Below the pieces are notes generated by a model. The model was not told where the DNA came from, did not search any database, and saw only the letters and a list, made by a program, of their open reading frames with translations. This document shows, piece after piece, positions 26,150 through 37,424 of a DNA stretch of 64,000 nucleotides (its first letter is position 1; each line of letters opens with the position of its first letter). The position numbers and the translations under genes are program-made. Source of the stretch: Trichobilharzia regenti (lineage: Eukaryota > Platyhelminthes > Trematoda > Strigeidida > Schistosomatidae); NCBI GenBank assembly GCA_944472135.2, contig OX235267.1, positions 18,211,452 through 18,275,451 of the forward strand. The letters are read 5' to 3'.

Positions 26150-28130
26150 ACACCTGGAAGAAGCGAAATCAAGCAGTTCGACTGACTGGTTTCGACGTAG
26201 AACTTTGCACCGACCTGCAGCATTTCAAGTCACCACATTCCATGTAGCACACAAAGCAAGAGAAGGAAGTAAAAGGAAACTCAAAATAGAGATAATAAAT
26301 AGAAATATGGGGCAAAAGGAATAGTAATGTGGAAGAATATAGTTTTATTGTATAAGTCACAAAGAGTGAATACATCTTCGCCACCTACTGAGAACGATTT
26401 TGATCTGTATCACCAATTATCTCCAGCCGCCATTGGTTTTTACCATCCCCAGGACTTTAACCTGCCAGTCAGGAAGTTTACACCTCCCCACATGGCTGCC
26501 TTAAACTAACTGTTGTGGATGTATTTAATTGACTGATGATAAATCCATGTTTTGGCTTGACCACCACTAGCCAATTCTTTTCCAATCTAATCGATGCTAG
26601 GTCAGCTAACATTGTCCAATATAGTGGAAGGCGATGGCTAAAGAAGCATGCGTAATACATGTCCTAGCCATCTCAATCGGCGTAACTCCACAGCTTCGTC
26701 GATTGATTTCCCTCCCACCCACTTAGCACTCGACCAACGCCTAACCTCAATATTGCTCACCTTATTATACCACCACCTTACACGGGAGATAGAAGGCAGA
26801 TACCTATTATCAAAGATAGCTAACTAGCCAAGCCTCTTCATGTCTTTCACTTTCACTAGTCATGTGTCACAGCCAGGCATTAAGGAGTACAGAGCGAAGT
26901 GACTGCTGAGCAGTATCCACATATTTTGGTCGACAGTCGGATATCACGTCTACTAAGCCAGAGATGGCGTATGTTGGCAGGTAGATGTCAAATGAGGCTT
27001 CCGTATCCGTGCTGAGACTTCGTCAGTGATCAACCTTTTGGGGCTGGCTGATGCAACTTCTCAAATAAGTGAAGCGATCAACACCCTCCACCAACCACTT
27101 CACTCCCCATCTTTGAGCTAGGAATAAGTCGATGTAGTCCAGTCCTGTAGCATCAACTTACATTTGGTGGGAGCGAATCGCATGTCGAAAATTCGTAGAT
27201 TGCAGCTCAAGGTGTTCAGAAGACTCTGCATTTTGTCAGCGTCTTCACTTACATATCATCTATATAATCTACACAATCTATTTTGGCAAGATTATTCCCT
27301 GATGGTAATAAGTCAATCTCTGAGTCGCTGAAGTCAGTTAGAGTTAAGTCCATTAGTACATCTGTGATGAAATTAAACAGAAATGGGGATAGTGGGCATC
27401 CCTGACGGACACCACTAGTTGTCACCACTTCAGATGAGAACTTTCCTTAGGCTCTCATCTGGCTGACTGCATGAGTTCGAGTAGAGTGCCTTGATCATGA
27501 GATGTGTAAAGTCATGTGGTCTATCTGAGTCCAGCGTAGATTTGGTGATGGAGGTCGCCAGGTTGCGCAATGTCTCTGTGCTTAAAGTTAGTGTTGAATA
27601 GGAACAGATGATTATCTGAACAAAACTGTAGAAGACGATCACGGTTGTCGGCAAGGAACTCCATACGTACCACCTATATACTTATCAGTCTTGCATAACT
27701 TACCTACTTGGGCATTGAAGTCGCCTGCTATAACAACTATATCTGAAGGTTTTGGCTTTTTTTGCAAATTAGACAGTTTCTGGTAGAAGTAATCCTTTAG
27801 TTCATCCGAAATGCAGTCTTTTGGGGCGTAAGCGGATACTACGAAAAGACAACGATGGGTAACGCCGTCCTTCCTTCTTTTAACGGACCCATTCAGACGG
27901 ACCGCACACATACGACCATCTGCTGGGATCCAGTCAAGAAGGGATTTTCCCGCCCTAACAATCATTGCTATCCCTACACCTGCAAGTCCTCGCGACCTAG
28001 CCAAGTGGTCTCCTGACACTCTCAAAGTGAATTTTGCAGATTCACCTTGTTGGCCGGGTGGAGTTGAGTGAATGACCACACTCGGGTCTCCAAGACACAA
28101 CTTACATCCATGTCTCTAGATGCCAGAGTT
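26150..28130 (-). mobile_element. LINE copy 2, deleted between endonuclease and RT
   Basis: On the minus strand the APE-type endonuclease comes first (28100-27650: VGIAMIVRAGKSLLDW, SAYAPKDCI, VVIAGDFNAQVGKL). It jumps to the RT at ALYSNSCSQPDESLR, then VRQGCPLSPFLFNFI, a mutated catalytic box, and a decayed C-terminus to about 26200. The RT fingers and the endonuclease end are deleted. The RT half nearly matches the plus-strand copy at 18610-19045. Confidence 0.85.
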
Positions 28131-30600
28131 CGCACTAATGATCCCTGTTATCCGATTTGGCGGAGGGTTCTGATATTGAATGCCCCAATATGAAGTTACT
28201 GACGTCGTTTTAAGAGACTATCGGGGGTGTCTCTATGGCTCTCATCGTTGTTTGTGGTCACAGAGTGAAGTGAAGATGACTCACTAGCATGCAGAATAGT
28301 ACTGACTGTAGTAGGGGAATAAGATGATGCAGGTGATATGGATATAGGAGAATGATGCTCAGGAAAGCTTCGTGTGCTTTTTGGAGTGTGTGGGCGGTTG
28401 TTACTTCCTGGCCGTCCACACCGCGGAAGTTGGTTCTTTCTTGGGGTACCCGAAACAGAGACAATTAGTACTGCGTGACTGCAGAGACGGGGAACAACTG
28501 CTTGAGGCCGGTCACACATGTCTGTCTGTTTTCGACATAGAACTTTGCACAAATGTGCGGAAGTTCAAGTCGCCACATTCCGTGTAGCACGCGAAGCAAG
28601 AGAAGAAAGTACAAGAAAAGCATAATAGAAACAGTGAGCAGAGGTGTGAGACAAAGGAGTAATAAAGAAATACAAAACAGTTTCATTGAAGATCATAAGT
28701 CACAGGGAGTGGATGCATCTGCGCCACTGAGAACGATTTTGAGCCATGTCACCAATTGTTTCCAACCATAGATTTTTACCGTCCCGAGGACCCCAGCCTG
28801 GAAGTCTACACCTTCCTACGTGGCTTAGACCAACTGTTGTGGATTTCATTGACTGATGAAGCCAAGTTTTTGTTTGACCGCCGCTAGCTTTTTTCCAGCC
28901 TGACCCTATATCCGCTAACATTGCTCGTCGAGGGAGGCGATGGCTTGGCATACGTAACACATGTCCTAACCATCTCAGTCTTTGTAGCTTCACGACTTCG
29001 TCGATTGATTTCCCCTGTTTACCTAGAACTCTACGCCTAACCTCCATGTTGCTCACCTTATTATGCCACTTTACACGGGAAATAGAACGCAGGCACCTAT
29101 GATCAAAGACAGCTAGTCTTTTCATGTCTTCCACTCTCAGTGGCCAGGTCTCACAACCATAAAGGAGGACGGAGCGGACTGATGAGCAGTACACCCGCCC
29201 TTTGGTCGATAGTCGAACATCTCGTCTACGCCAGAGTCGGCGTAAACTAACAAATGCGAAACGAGCCCCTTGTATTCGTGCTGAGATTTCGTCAGAGATC
29301 AGCCCGTTGGGGCTGATGGTACTTCCCAAATAAGTGAAGCGGTCAACGTGCTCTACCACTTCACTTCCTATTTTTAAACTAGGCGTCGATGTAGTCCAGT
29401 CCTGTAACATCATCTTGCATTTGGCGGGAGCGAATCGCATGCCAAACATTCGTAGATTGCGGCTCAAGGTGTTTAGAAGACTCTGCATTTCGTCAGCGTC
29501 TTCGCCTAGAAGGACTATATCGTCTGCATATTCCAAGTCAACGAGATTATTCCCGGTAGCAAGTCAATCCCTGAGTCGCTGAAGTCACCTAGGGTTAAGT
29601 CCATTAACACATCTATGATGAAGTTGAATAGAAAAGGAGATAATGGGCATCCTTGACGGACACCACTGGTCGTCATCAGTTCAGATGACAGCTCGCCGTA
29701 AGCCCTCACCTGGCTGTATGAGTACGAGTAGAGTGCCTTAATCAGTGCAATATATTTTCTTGGAATTCCCTTTACAGCCAAGCATCTCCAGAGAACTTCC
29801 CGATCGACAGAGTCGAATGCTGCCTTTAGGTCAAGAAATATAATGACTGTTGGACGCCGGTAGGAATGCCTATGTTCTAGAATCTGTCGGAGGGTGAAGA
29901 TATGATCAATACACCCTCTTCCTGGTCTAAAGCCTGCCTGGCTCTCTCGTGTTTGTGCTTCCCGAGCACCACTCAGTCTACGCATGATTATTGAGCCTAA
30001 GACTTTAGATACTATATTAGTCAAGCTAATCCCTCTGTGATTATCACAGGAAGACTTGTCTCCCTTCTTGTATATGGGGATAATCAGTGACTTACACCAA
30101 CCCGATGGGACTTCTTCTGATTCCCAGACGCTGCCTAGTACCTCAGTTAATCCGGACAGTAAGCTGTCTCCACCGTACTTAAATACCTCTGGAGTCATTC
30201 CATCAGGTCCCGCTGCTTTGCCTAGTTTCAGATTGGTGACAGCTTTAGTAACCTCAGTTAGTGACGGAGGACCTGTGTTTATATCCCATTCAGGGAGGTG
30301 TTGGATGCTCGGAAGGTTGAGCGTGGCTGTGGGCAATTAAACTGCTCCTCATAATGCTCTTTCCAACGATCCAGTCGTCTATCCTGGAGCTAATTATAGT
30401 GCCATTTTTTCCGATGATGAGTCAAAGAGTTGCCTATCCTCAAGCTTTCTCCATCTCTTTGGCTTTTGCGCCCACCACTGTTCACGGTCCTTGCGGAGAC
30501 TTTTCGTAAGTTTCCTTTGTGCAGCTTTCGCTCCCATTGAATTCGGAGCTCGCCGGAATAAGTCTTCTAGCATCTATCAGTTCGGATGAGCGTGAATCCA
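28131..30600 (-). mobile_element. LINE copy 1, near-complete RT in two frames
   Basis: On the minus strand, 30336-29515 carries SLTEVTKAVTNLKLGKAAGP, SLTNIVSKVLGSIIMRRL, QAGFRPGRGCIDHIFTL, VIIFLDLKAAFDSVDREVLW and SGVRQGCPLSPFLFNFIID. A frameshift at about 29525 leads to MEYADDIVLLGEDADE (29536-28700), which supplies the catalytic YADD, then FTYLGSTIS, CETWPLRVEDMKRLAVFDHR and LGHVLRMPSHRLP. A 3' UTR follows to ~28130. The endonuclease is not found upstream, so the copy is 5' truncated. It sits head to tail with copy 2. I did not assign its clade with confidence. Confidence 0.88.
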
Positions 30601-31319
30601 TGGTTTTTACTCCTGTATGAACTGGTTTCTCGGATTGGTCCCGTATTAGTAAACTTACCGCCGGTTACGGATCACCGTAGAGTAACTTGGGATGTACAAT
30701 TTTTGGAGTCGACATTTTTTAACCCCCTCTCTCCAGAGTGGAGAGACAGCCTAGCTGGCATGCCGATCGTCTGAGGGAAACCCACTTACTGCCATTACAT
30801 CCCTGTTTCCCAAGAGTACGGCTTCGCCCACAGACCCCCAGCATATTGTGAAAAAAATTCTTGCACTACGACGGCAACTGCTTTTAGTCTAATCGTTAAC
30901 CTAACAATCGTCCTGGCATGGTAGGACCTGCAGGAACAATAGTTTCAGCCAATGAGTTTGTTGAGTCATTTAGATTTGCAAGCCCGATGACCATCTCAAG
31001 GTAGCAGCCATCAGTCGAGAACTAAGCAGTTTATTTTTAACTACTCCCGAACGCAGAATAGGGTTGGTTTTGAAAACACAGCATAATTCAGTAGCACTGA
31101 ATGCTGTTTTCACCACCGTATTCCTTAGGCGTTGTGTTGATATCTCACTGATGTTATTCCCGAGGAAATAAAGTTATAAGAAGAATGACTTCCTTTTTCG
31201 GAACTTTGGCCTACCTAGACCTTGGATTCATATATTTTTATCGACGAATGCTTCTGAGAAACCGTCCTCACTTAGCAACTGTTCCGTAATATTAGGGTCT
31301 TCATTATGTATCCAAAAGA
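30601..31319. other. unassigned stretch upstream of LINE copy 1
   Basis: No domain was recognised. Part of it may be the linker or 5' region of the LINE on the minus strand, but no conserved block allows placement. Confidence 0.35.
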
Positions 31320-31547
31320 AGCTAGTTCAGACACTTTTCTTATCTTGACCGTCAGGGTTTTATTGATCCTCAGTTTGTTGTGGAAATCTCTTCAATTTTA
31401 TTTCATATTCTATTTAGTATTACATTTTTATGCTTATTATAACTTAAGCATCTTTCTTGAACTGTGGTAATTCCTCTGTGGTCTTAACAGATCGATGGTA
31501 TTTAAAACAAAACACCAGTATTATTATTGACGACTATTCTAGAATAT
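31320..31547 (-). repeat. right inverted repeat of the 5.9-kb segment
   Basis: Inverted counterpart of 25641-25865, ending ACTATTCTAGAATATT. Shared landmarks are GTATCCAAAAGAAGCTA, TTAAGCATCTTTCTTGAACT and CCAGTATTATTATTGACGAC. It lies 376 bp downstream of the survivin stop codon in that gene's direction. Confidence 0.75.
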
Positions 31548-31923
31548 TATAGACAGATAGATATAGACATAGATATATAGATTATCGAAGAGTATATTCT
31601 GCGCTGAATTTTTTTTTTTTGTTTTTTCCAAATGTCTGAATGAATGTTTCAATGAAAAAATAATACCTTCTATAGAACCCAATTATCAAAGTAGAAGTCT
31701 CAATCACATTAATAAAGCCTTATCGCAACAAAACAACAACTTTAGCCATTCACAGTAGCTCTCAGGGGGGTAATTTGAAAACTGAAAAAGTCAGAAGAAA
31801 AGCCAAATCGTTTTAATCAACATTATGCATAACGCAAGATGTAGTATATGTACACATACACAACAGGAAGCACGTAAGAAACTGTTACACATTAAGGTGT
31901 TAAAAAACAGCCTAATAATACAT
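31548..31923. other. survivin 3' flank
   Basis: A+T-rich sequence 3' of the survivin-like gene. No clear polyadenylation signal could be fixed from the sequence and no repeat was recognised. Confidence 0.45.
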
Positions 31924-32244
31924 TTATGTTTTTTTGCATCTGCTTCTAGTTGATCTAGTAGATCTAAGACTCATATCTGACACACATGAGTCTGCATTAC
32001 TCAACATTGTTGTCCTTTTACCTCGTCGTTTTGGAATTCTAGAGAGGAGAGCTTCACTAAACTTTTGAAATGTTTTTTTAAGTACATAAATATCACCGTG
32101 TTCTGCAATCAAATTATTCAAATACATACAATATCTTTCAACATCCATTTTTAAGCCTTCTTCTACTGTCATCTCTTCATATTGTTTAGACGAAAGAAAT
32201 GGACATTTCGGTGAATGAGTTCCATGTTCTTTATCTGGATCATC
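31924..32244 (-). CDS. BIRC5: survivin exon 2
   Basis: Acceptor CCAATTTTCAG ends at 32245. The exon starts DDPDKEHGTHSPKCPF with the last two zinc ligands (His75, Cys82), then SSKQYEEMTVEEGLKMD and the amphipathic helix. It ends in the basic tail and a stop at 31926-31924, 106 residues in all. The intron is 2030 bp and contains a SINE and LTR remnants. Confidence 0.93.
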   Translation of the reverse strand, partial: DDPDKEHGTHSPKCPFLSSKQYEEMTVEEGLKMDVERYCMYLNNLIAEHGDIYVLKKTFQKFSEALLSRIPKRRGKRTTMLSNADSCVSDMSLRSTRSTRSRCKKT

Positions 32245-34478
32245 CTGAAAATTGGAGGGAGAAAAATAACCCATAAATATGTATAGCGTACAAGGACGTA
32301 AAAAAAGTGGAAAACAAATTATAGACTGACAGGTGTGTACACATATTCTTCTCACTAATTAGTTCAATGAGAAAAGTGTGAGTTAGTAGCTTTCTGACTG
32401 AGGTGTATTCAACTCTCGACAATGTTCACCGAAGGTACAAATATTGTGTACCGCACATCCGCGGATTAAGCTAGTAATAAAGCGGTAACTTCCAAAACGC
32501 AAAAACTTGGTTTCACACCTTGGAGATTACTTCAGTTGATTCTAATGATGGATTCATTGATTAAACAACTGCATGGATTCATACTGATATCAAAGTTGGC
32601 ACCGAATAATCAAAGAAAAACCATTTCAACCAAAATAAAAAAAACTGGAAGAATAACGCTATGAAAACGATACTTCAAAATCGTCAGAAACGCATTGGCT
32701 TTATGTACGGAGGAAATTTTCTATACTTAGATAACAACCAACACTAAATGTGACCCTATTCATTACAACTAATTTCCAGAAAAAATGGAAGTGGACTGGA
32801 GTGACCAATAATATCTACTTTGATTTTGTCCATAGCGAATAACCTGAAGTGTTATTATAGTTCTACATTAATTATATCGGTGCACAGAAAAGACTGAATG
32901 CTTTCGTAAGCATATAAAAACAACAAACACATAATAACTGTAAAGCTAGACATAAAAATCCAAGCTTCAAGTATTATTTTGCAGGGATTTGATTGACTGA
33001 ATATCAATGAGATGCCCACTAGTGACTAGCCCTATTCAGGTCTGGAGTTCTAGTGGGAAGTCGTGACGCGTAGGGTGCAGCAGGTCGGGTGCGAGGACAA
33101 ATACTCGCAGAAGACATTGGCTAGCGGTTGCGCTATGTCGTGAATTGGCAGAAGTTAGAATTCATGGTCCATTGGATCGATCCCAGTGGCTTAATGGTAT
33201 ACAAGCTCGCCTTGTAACCAGAAGGTCCTGGGTTCGAACCATCGTGGTGAGTGCGTACTGTTGAAGAGTCCCAAACTAGACTGACGAAACAGCTGTCCAG
33301 TACTCCCTACTGGTTTTCCAATGGTTCTCTAACCAATGCCAGCCCATGATGAAATCCTGTAACCAATCCAAGCTTTATCTGCTCTCTACAGAGTGATCTT
33401 GAACGGTTTGCATTCATCGATATTTGTAGACTACTATTAATGTAACAGCAGAAGGCAAAACACGGAAGCCAAAGTATATTTTCAAGCGATCAAACAGCTA
33501 TTTATATCCATAGTTTTTTCTACCAGTCACTGAGCGTGTGATTTTGGTCTACGTTAAACGACATGAAATAGAATGTTCGAATACATATACAGTATTATGT
33601 CGCTAATGCACTACTGAACTGTGGGAATAGTATTCAGACGTTAACACCGACAAGTACAATGATTCTTACTGTGACAATAATATTCAGTTGGAAGTCATTG
33701 TCTTTATCATACCACCACCATAGTAGTAGTAGTGTAACAACAGAAGACAGGGGCCAGGCAACAGATCGTTTATTAAGGAAATCAACACGTATTTCTAGAT
33801 TTTCGTGTACATTATCATAGATTATTGTCAGCAGAAAAACACAGTTTTCTGATTGGTTGTTTCTCACTGAAAGTTAATCTTCCGTCTTTGTGGCTATTTC
33901 TTGAATGTCAGATCATCTATATGCTAACTGTATCCGCCTACGCAAAGTCTTTGTTCTTATTTTTCTCACGACCGATATTTGGGACATAAACATTGACTTA
34001 AATTAATGTCTACCAGTTTGGCTAGCAGCCAGCTCTCACCACACTACTACTACTAGACACAACCTATTCGTTTTGTCTCAAGCTTTCTTAACCTGTGCAC
34101 TGGGAAATGTCAGGAGAATGGAACACACGTCAAGGTGAGGTTATCCGCTATCCACCTCATTTGTAATACTCTTAAGTGCTGACAGGAAATATCCAATCTT
34201 TACCGAAGTAGGAATATTTACATCAAATATTAAAGACAAAAAGTTGGCTTCAGCACGAAATAATTATAACTTACATCAGGTTCCCATCCTTCTAACTCCT
34301 TTAGGCATACAAAACACTGAGTTGAATTTTGGTCTGAGTGCAGTCGATAAAATCCCGACCTAGCTAATTTTTCAGCTGTACACTTTGACCTCCCATCATA
34401 AATCCAATTGCTAAAGGTATCTAATCTGTAGGCATAAGAAGAAAGACGATATACGTCGATCGAAAGCCTGTCCCCCAT
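31924..34478 (-). CDS. BIRC5: survivin-like BIR protein (two exons)
   Basis: Exons 34478-34275 and 32244-31924 join in phase 0 to 174 codons. The product is a single-BIR protein of the survivin/Deterin family. In animals these proteins act in the chromosomal passenger complex with Aurora B and INCENP and can oppose apoptosis. Zinc ligands are Cys55, Cys58, His75 and Cys82, with the 2-16-6 spacing of survivin. The signature CFVCLKELEGWEPDDDP spans the splice junction. A long helix follows (EEGLKMDVERYCMYLNNL), as in survivin's dimer/INCENP-binding helix, then a basic Ser/Arg tail (KRRGKRTT, STRSTRSRCKKT) longer than in vertebrate survivin. The start Met aligns with that of vertebrate survivin. 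Confidence 0.93.
33185..33375 (+). repeat. SM-alpha-type SINE in the survivin intron
   Basis: The tRNA-like head (CCCAGTGGCTTAATGG, GGTTCGAACC) is well kept. GTGCGTA then CTGTTGA follows (one change from CUGANGA). A stem II candidate GAGTC/GACTG leads to ACGAAAC, then ACAGCTGTC, which can form a self-complementary stem III ending in the GUC cleavage triplet, and CAGTACTCC. The first box carries an A-to-T change, so cleavage is doubtful. It is antisense to the survivin gene. Confidence 0.85.
33441..33700 (-). repeat. possible diverged solo LTR
   Basis: TGTAACAGCAGAAGGCAAAA at 33441 resembles the plus-strand left end of the solo LTR 290 bp downstream (TGTAACAACAGAAGACAGG), but the rest has drifted and the far end cannot be placed. 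It may be an old family member. Confidence 0.3.
33733..34043 (-). repeat. solo LTR of the TRIM-like family
   Basis: 311 bp, ends TG...CA, sharing TGTAACAACAGAAGACA, GGCCAGGCAACAGATCG and CTCTCACCACA with the LTRs at 10050-11060. No internal region is present, so LTR-LTR recombination is likely. It is flanked by TAG repeats on the left and CTA repeats on the right, in the survivin intron. Confidence 0.8.
34275..34478 (-). CDS. BIRC5: survivin exon 1
   Basis: 68 codons, from MGDRLSIDVYRLSSY to GWEPD, with donor GTAAGTTA immediately after (34274 down). It holds the first two zinc ligands (CFVC). The bases directly before ATG are TTTTACCACTTTTGTAG, a good 3' splice site. A 5'-UTR intron or spliced-leader addition at the start codon is therefore likely. 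No in-frame coding exon upstream is required, because the family alignment is already complete. Confidence 0.92.
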
Positions 34479-35039
34479 CTACAAAAGTGGTAAAATAGAC
34501 AAAATCACATTTCCAGACCTCATCAAACAATTATCTGTTTGGCAATATAATTATTAAAGACCGATTCCAAACACTGTCGGTATGCTTTGTAATCTGTCAT
34601 ATAACAACCCCGCTAATTCCGACGAAACGTAATGGCTTCCTTTTGAATTAAACTTGTTACAAAGCATATTCGGTGATTACCAGTGATACTTCAGGAAGTT
34701 ATTCAAAGAATTCAGTTGTTTCAGCGAAGCTAATGGTATGTTAGTTATCTTCCAAATTAGTGAGAGAGGGTAAGGGGCAAGATAAAGTCGGTCACAGAAA
34801 TTGCTGATTTAACACCGCAAGTAATAAAATCCATAAAAAATAAATGTAACTTCCCGCATACATAAATGGACTACCTATTAGGACAGACAGCTGCATATCT
34901 ATACAGAACAAGTGAAATATTTTCCAAGAACTCGGAAAAATCTTCCACATGTTAAATGCCGGAAAGAAGTCAGTAAGACGAAATAAAATTTAGTTTGATA
35001 CGCTATATTTTTAAATCTCGGTTGCTAAAATTAATTATG
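34479..35039. other. survivin 5' flank
   Basis: Putative promoter/5' UTR intron region of the minus-strand survivin gene. No TATA-like or other site could be singled out among the A+T-rich sequence, and no repeat was recognised. Confidence 0.45.
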
Positions 35040-35051
35040 CGACGAACAATT

Positions 35052-35235
35052 TTTTTTGAATACAGCTTGATTCAACACCGTATTTTTTGGTACAGGTATG
35101 GGATTTTCAGCATGTGATATCGGTAGCCCAAATTTTGCAGGCCGACCATAGATATCAGGTGTGCGTCGGCAGGTGATCGAACCCCGGACTATGTGCATGG
35201 TCGGCGAGAGTCCTAACCACTGTGTCACCGACGCA
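35052..35235 (-). repeat. tRNA-headed SINE, family A
   Basis: On the minus strand: GCGTCGGTGACACAGTGGTT, B-box GGTTCGATCACC, body CCTGATATCTATGGTCGG, TTTGGGCTACCGATATCA, and tail with CCATACCTGTACC. It closely matches the copy at 20716. Confidence 0.88.
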
Positions 35236-35631
35236 CAACCACCTGTACACCAAATTTAAAAAATTCTGGGATAGGTTAGTGTAATAAATCTGAGGAAATT
35301 TCGGAGAAATTCATTTAGATATTAACATTTTCACCACAACCTCAAAGTTGTTTCTTTGGGTAAAAAATTACTTCATGACTGCTTGCCACAATCAACGATG
35401 TCTACCTGGAAATAACTTCTCGCCAAATCATAGACTTAAAGACAGTGATTCCATAAACATGTGGTGTGAATTGCATTTATGAGAACACCTGAATGCGCTA
35501 TTACATCATATAATAATGTCTAAAAGAACTCACCCGCACCGGAATGGTCTTCAAGACTGTAATTTATAATTTAGCCGGCTAGGATACATCATTTGTGCTC
35601 TTAGAAACATAGAATTAAGTTCTGATACCAT
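35236..35631. other. unrecognised stretch
   Basis: No coding or repeat signal was identified between the SINE and the RTE copy. Confidence 0.4.
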
Positions 35632-36836
35632 ATGCAAGAACTGGCGCGGCATTATGTGCCTGTCCACTCCAAGAAAAATACTAAGCCACATCATCCTGGA
35701 GAGAATCAAACACGCCAACATGGATGAGAAACTTAGACCGGAACAGGCTGGATTCAGGAGAAACAAGTCATGCATTGCTCAAATCGCAACACTACGGATC
35801 ATCACTGAACAGAGCTTGGAATGGAAGTCTCACCTCTCTCTACTTCAACTTCACCAACTTTGAATAGGCCTTCAATAGTGCAACGTTGACTGAGAGCTGA
35901 TTTGAAAATTTATTCGCTAATACGGGGTGCCGCCAACAATTATACATCTCATCCAACAGTTGTACGACAATGCCGCATGCCAAATAATCCACAACGGGAA
36001 ACTCACGGAATCTTTCGAAGGGAAGATGGGAGTAAGACAAGACTGGCTGGCTGGCTGGCTACTATGCCCAATGATTTTCCTGATTGCGGTAGACTGGATA
36101 ATGCGACAGACAACGGGAAACGAGGAGATAGGCATAAAATGGACCCACACAAAAAACAACAACAGACAACAACCAGCACAAACGGGAAAAATCTGAAAGA
36201 GGTAACCTCCTTAACCTACCTACCTGGAAAGCATCGTTTCAACTACATGTGGAACTGATGAGGACATCAAAGCAAAGATCGGGAAAGCAAGACAAGCTTT
36301 CACTATTCTCGAGTCTGTGTGGAGGTCAACAGCACTCACCATCAAAAATAACATCCGAATTTTCAACTCCAATGTGAAGTCAGTGCTACTATACGGATCA
36401 GAGACTTGGCGTGTCATAAAGAGCACCTCAAACAAACTACAAACTTTCATCAACAGGTGTCTTTGCTCAATACTACTCAAGATCAGATGGCTGGCCAGAA
36501 TAGATCAGCGACGGGGATCTCTGGGAACGAACCAACCCAGCAGGAACCAATTGTGCAACAAATTTTCCGGAAGAAATGGAGGTAGATTGGCCATACTCTG
36601 AGAAAACAAACCATCAAGTGACATCGCACGCCAGGCCACTGCTCGAGTGGAACCCGAATGGGAAGCATCGAGTCAGTCGTCAGTGCGAGGGTGACATGGA
36701 GCGGGTCATGTGAAGAGAAGATGAAAGCATGTGGGTAAACATGGGGCCAGTTGAAGACGTGGTCAGAGAACCAAACGCAATGGAGGTGTGCGCTGAAGCT
36801 CTATGATCCTTTAGGAATGAAAGGAAATAATATACC
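35632..36836 (+). mobile_element. RTE-like LINE, 5'-truncated with 3' tail
   Basis: The plus strand carries WRGIMCLSTPRKILSHIILE, RPEQAGFRRNKSCIAQIATL, a frameshifted palm without a readable A-D-D, the SVWRSTALTIKNNIRIFNSN block, SVLLYGSETWRVIKSTSNK and IRWLARIDQRRGSLGTN. It ends with CTGAAGCTCTATGATCC and AGGAATGAAAGGAAATAATA. A second copy of 35632-36567 lies inverted at 56377-55442 and is almost identical, including its indels. This plus copy alone keeps the 3' tail. Confidence 0.9.
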
Positions 36837-36839
36837 CTA

Positions 36840-37420
36840 TATGTTCAATGAAACAACTAACATTTTCAAACAGTTCGAAACATCGACTTATGCGCCAAAG
36901 TTATAGGCTGTAATCGAATAATCTTTAGTCACAATTTCGAAAACGGGTGGAAAACAATTCAAAGATGAGATCCCAGTCATTTGAAATAATCTACGCGAGC
37001 GCCAGATATACAAGCGACCAGCATACATACACAAAATCCATACAACCAACGGAATATAACACGACGAGCAGCAATCACACAAGCAAGGAAGGAAGAACAC
37101 GAGTTCCGTAAGATCGTGTATTTTGCACAATTCAAGAAATCAGATTACGCGGGATAAGCCTTTTTCTCCCTTCATTCATATCAACTGTTGATAGAAGCTG
37201 TTCCGCCTACTCAACGAAATTCAGCATAGGGTATTTCCCTGGAAGGAAAAGAAAGAATATCGTTAAATATTTTAAATATAAAGCTTTTCAGTTTGGTACA
37301 CAGATACACAATGTCTGCCTAGTAGTGGCACTGCATATGCCTCGTCCCCTCTCATCTAGCAACGTGGTGATTGCTGGTACAATAGCGCCACAATATTAAA
37401 CCTGTTTTTCTTTCCTTCAC
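36840..37420. other. unrecognised stretch
   Basis: No coding or repeat signal was recognised apart from short A+T-rich runs. Confidence 0.4.
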
Positions 37421-37424
37421 GTTC

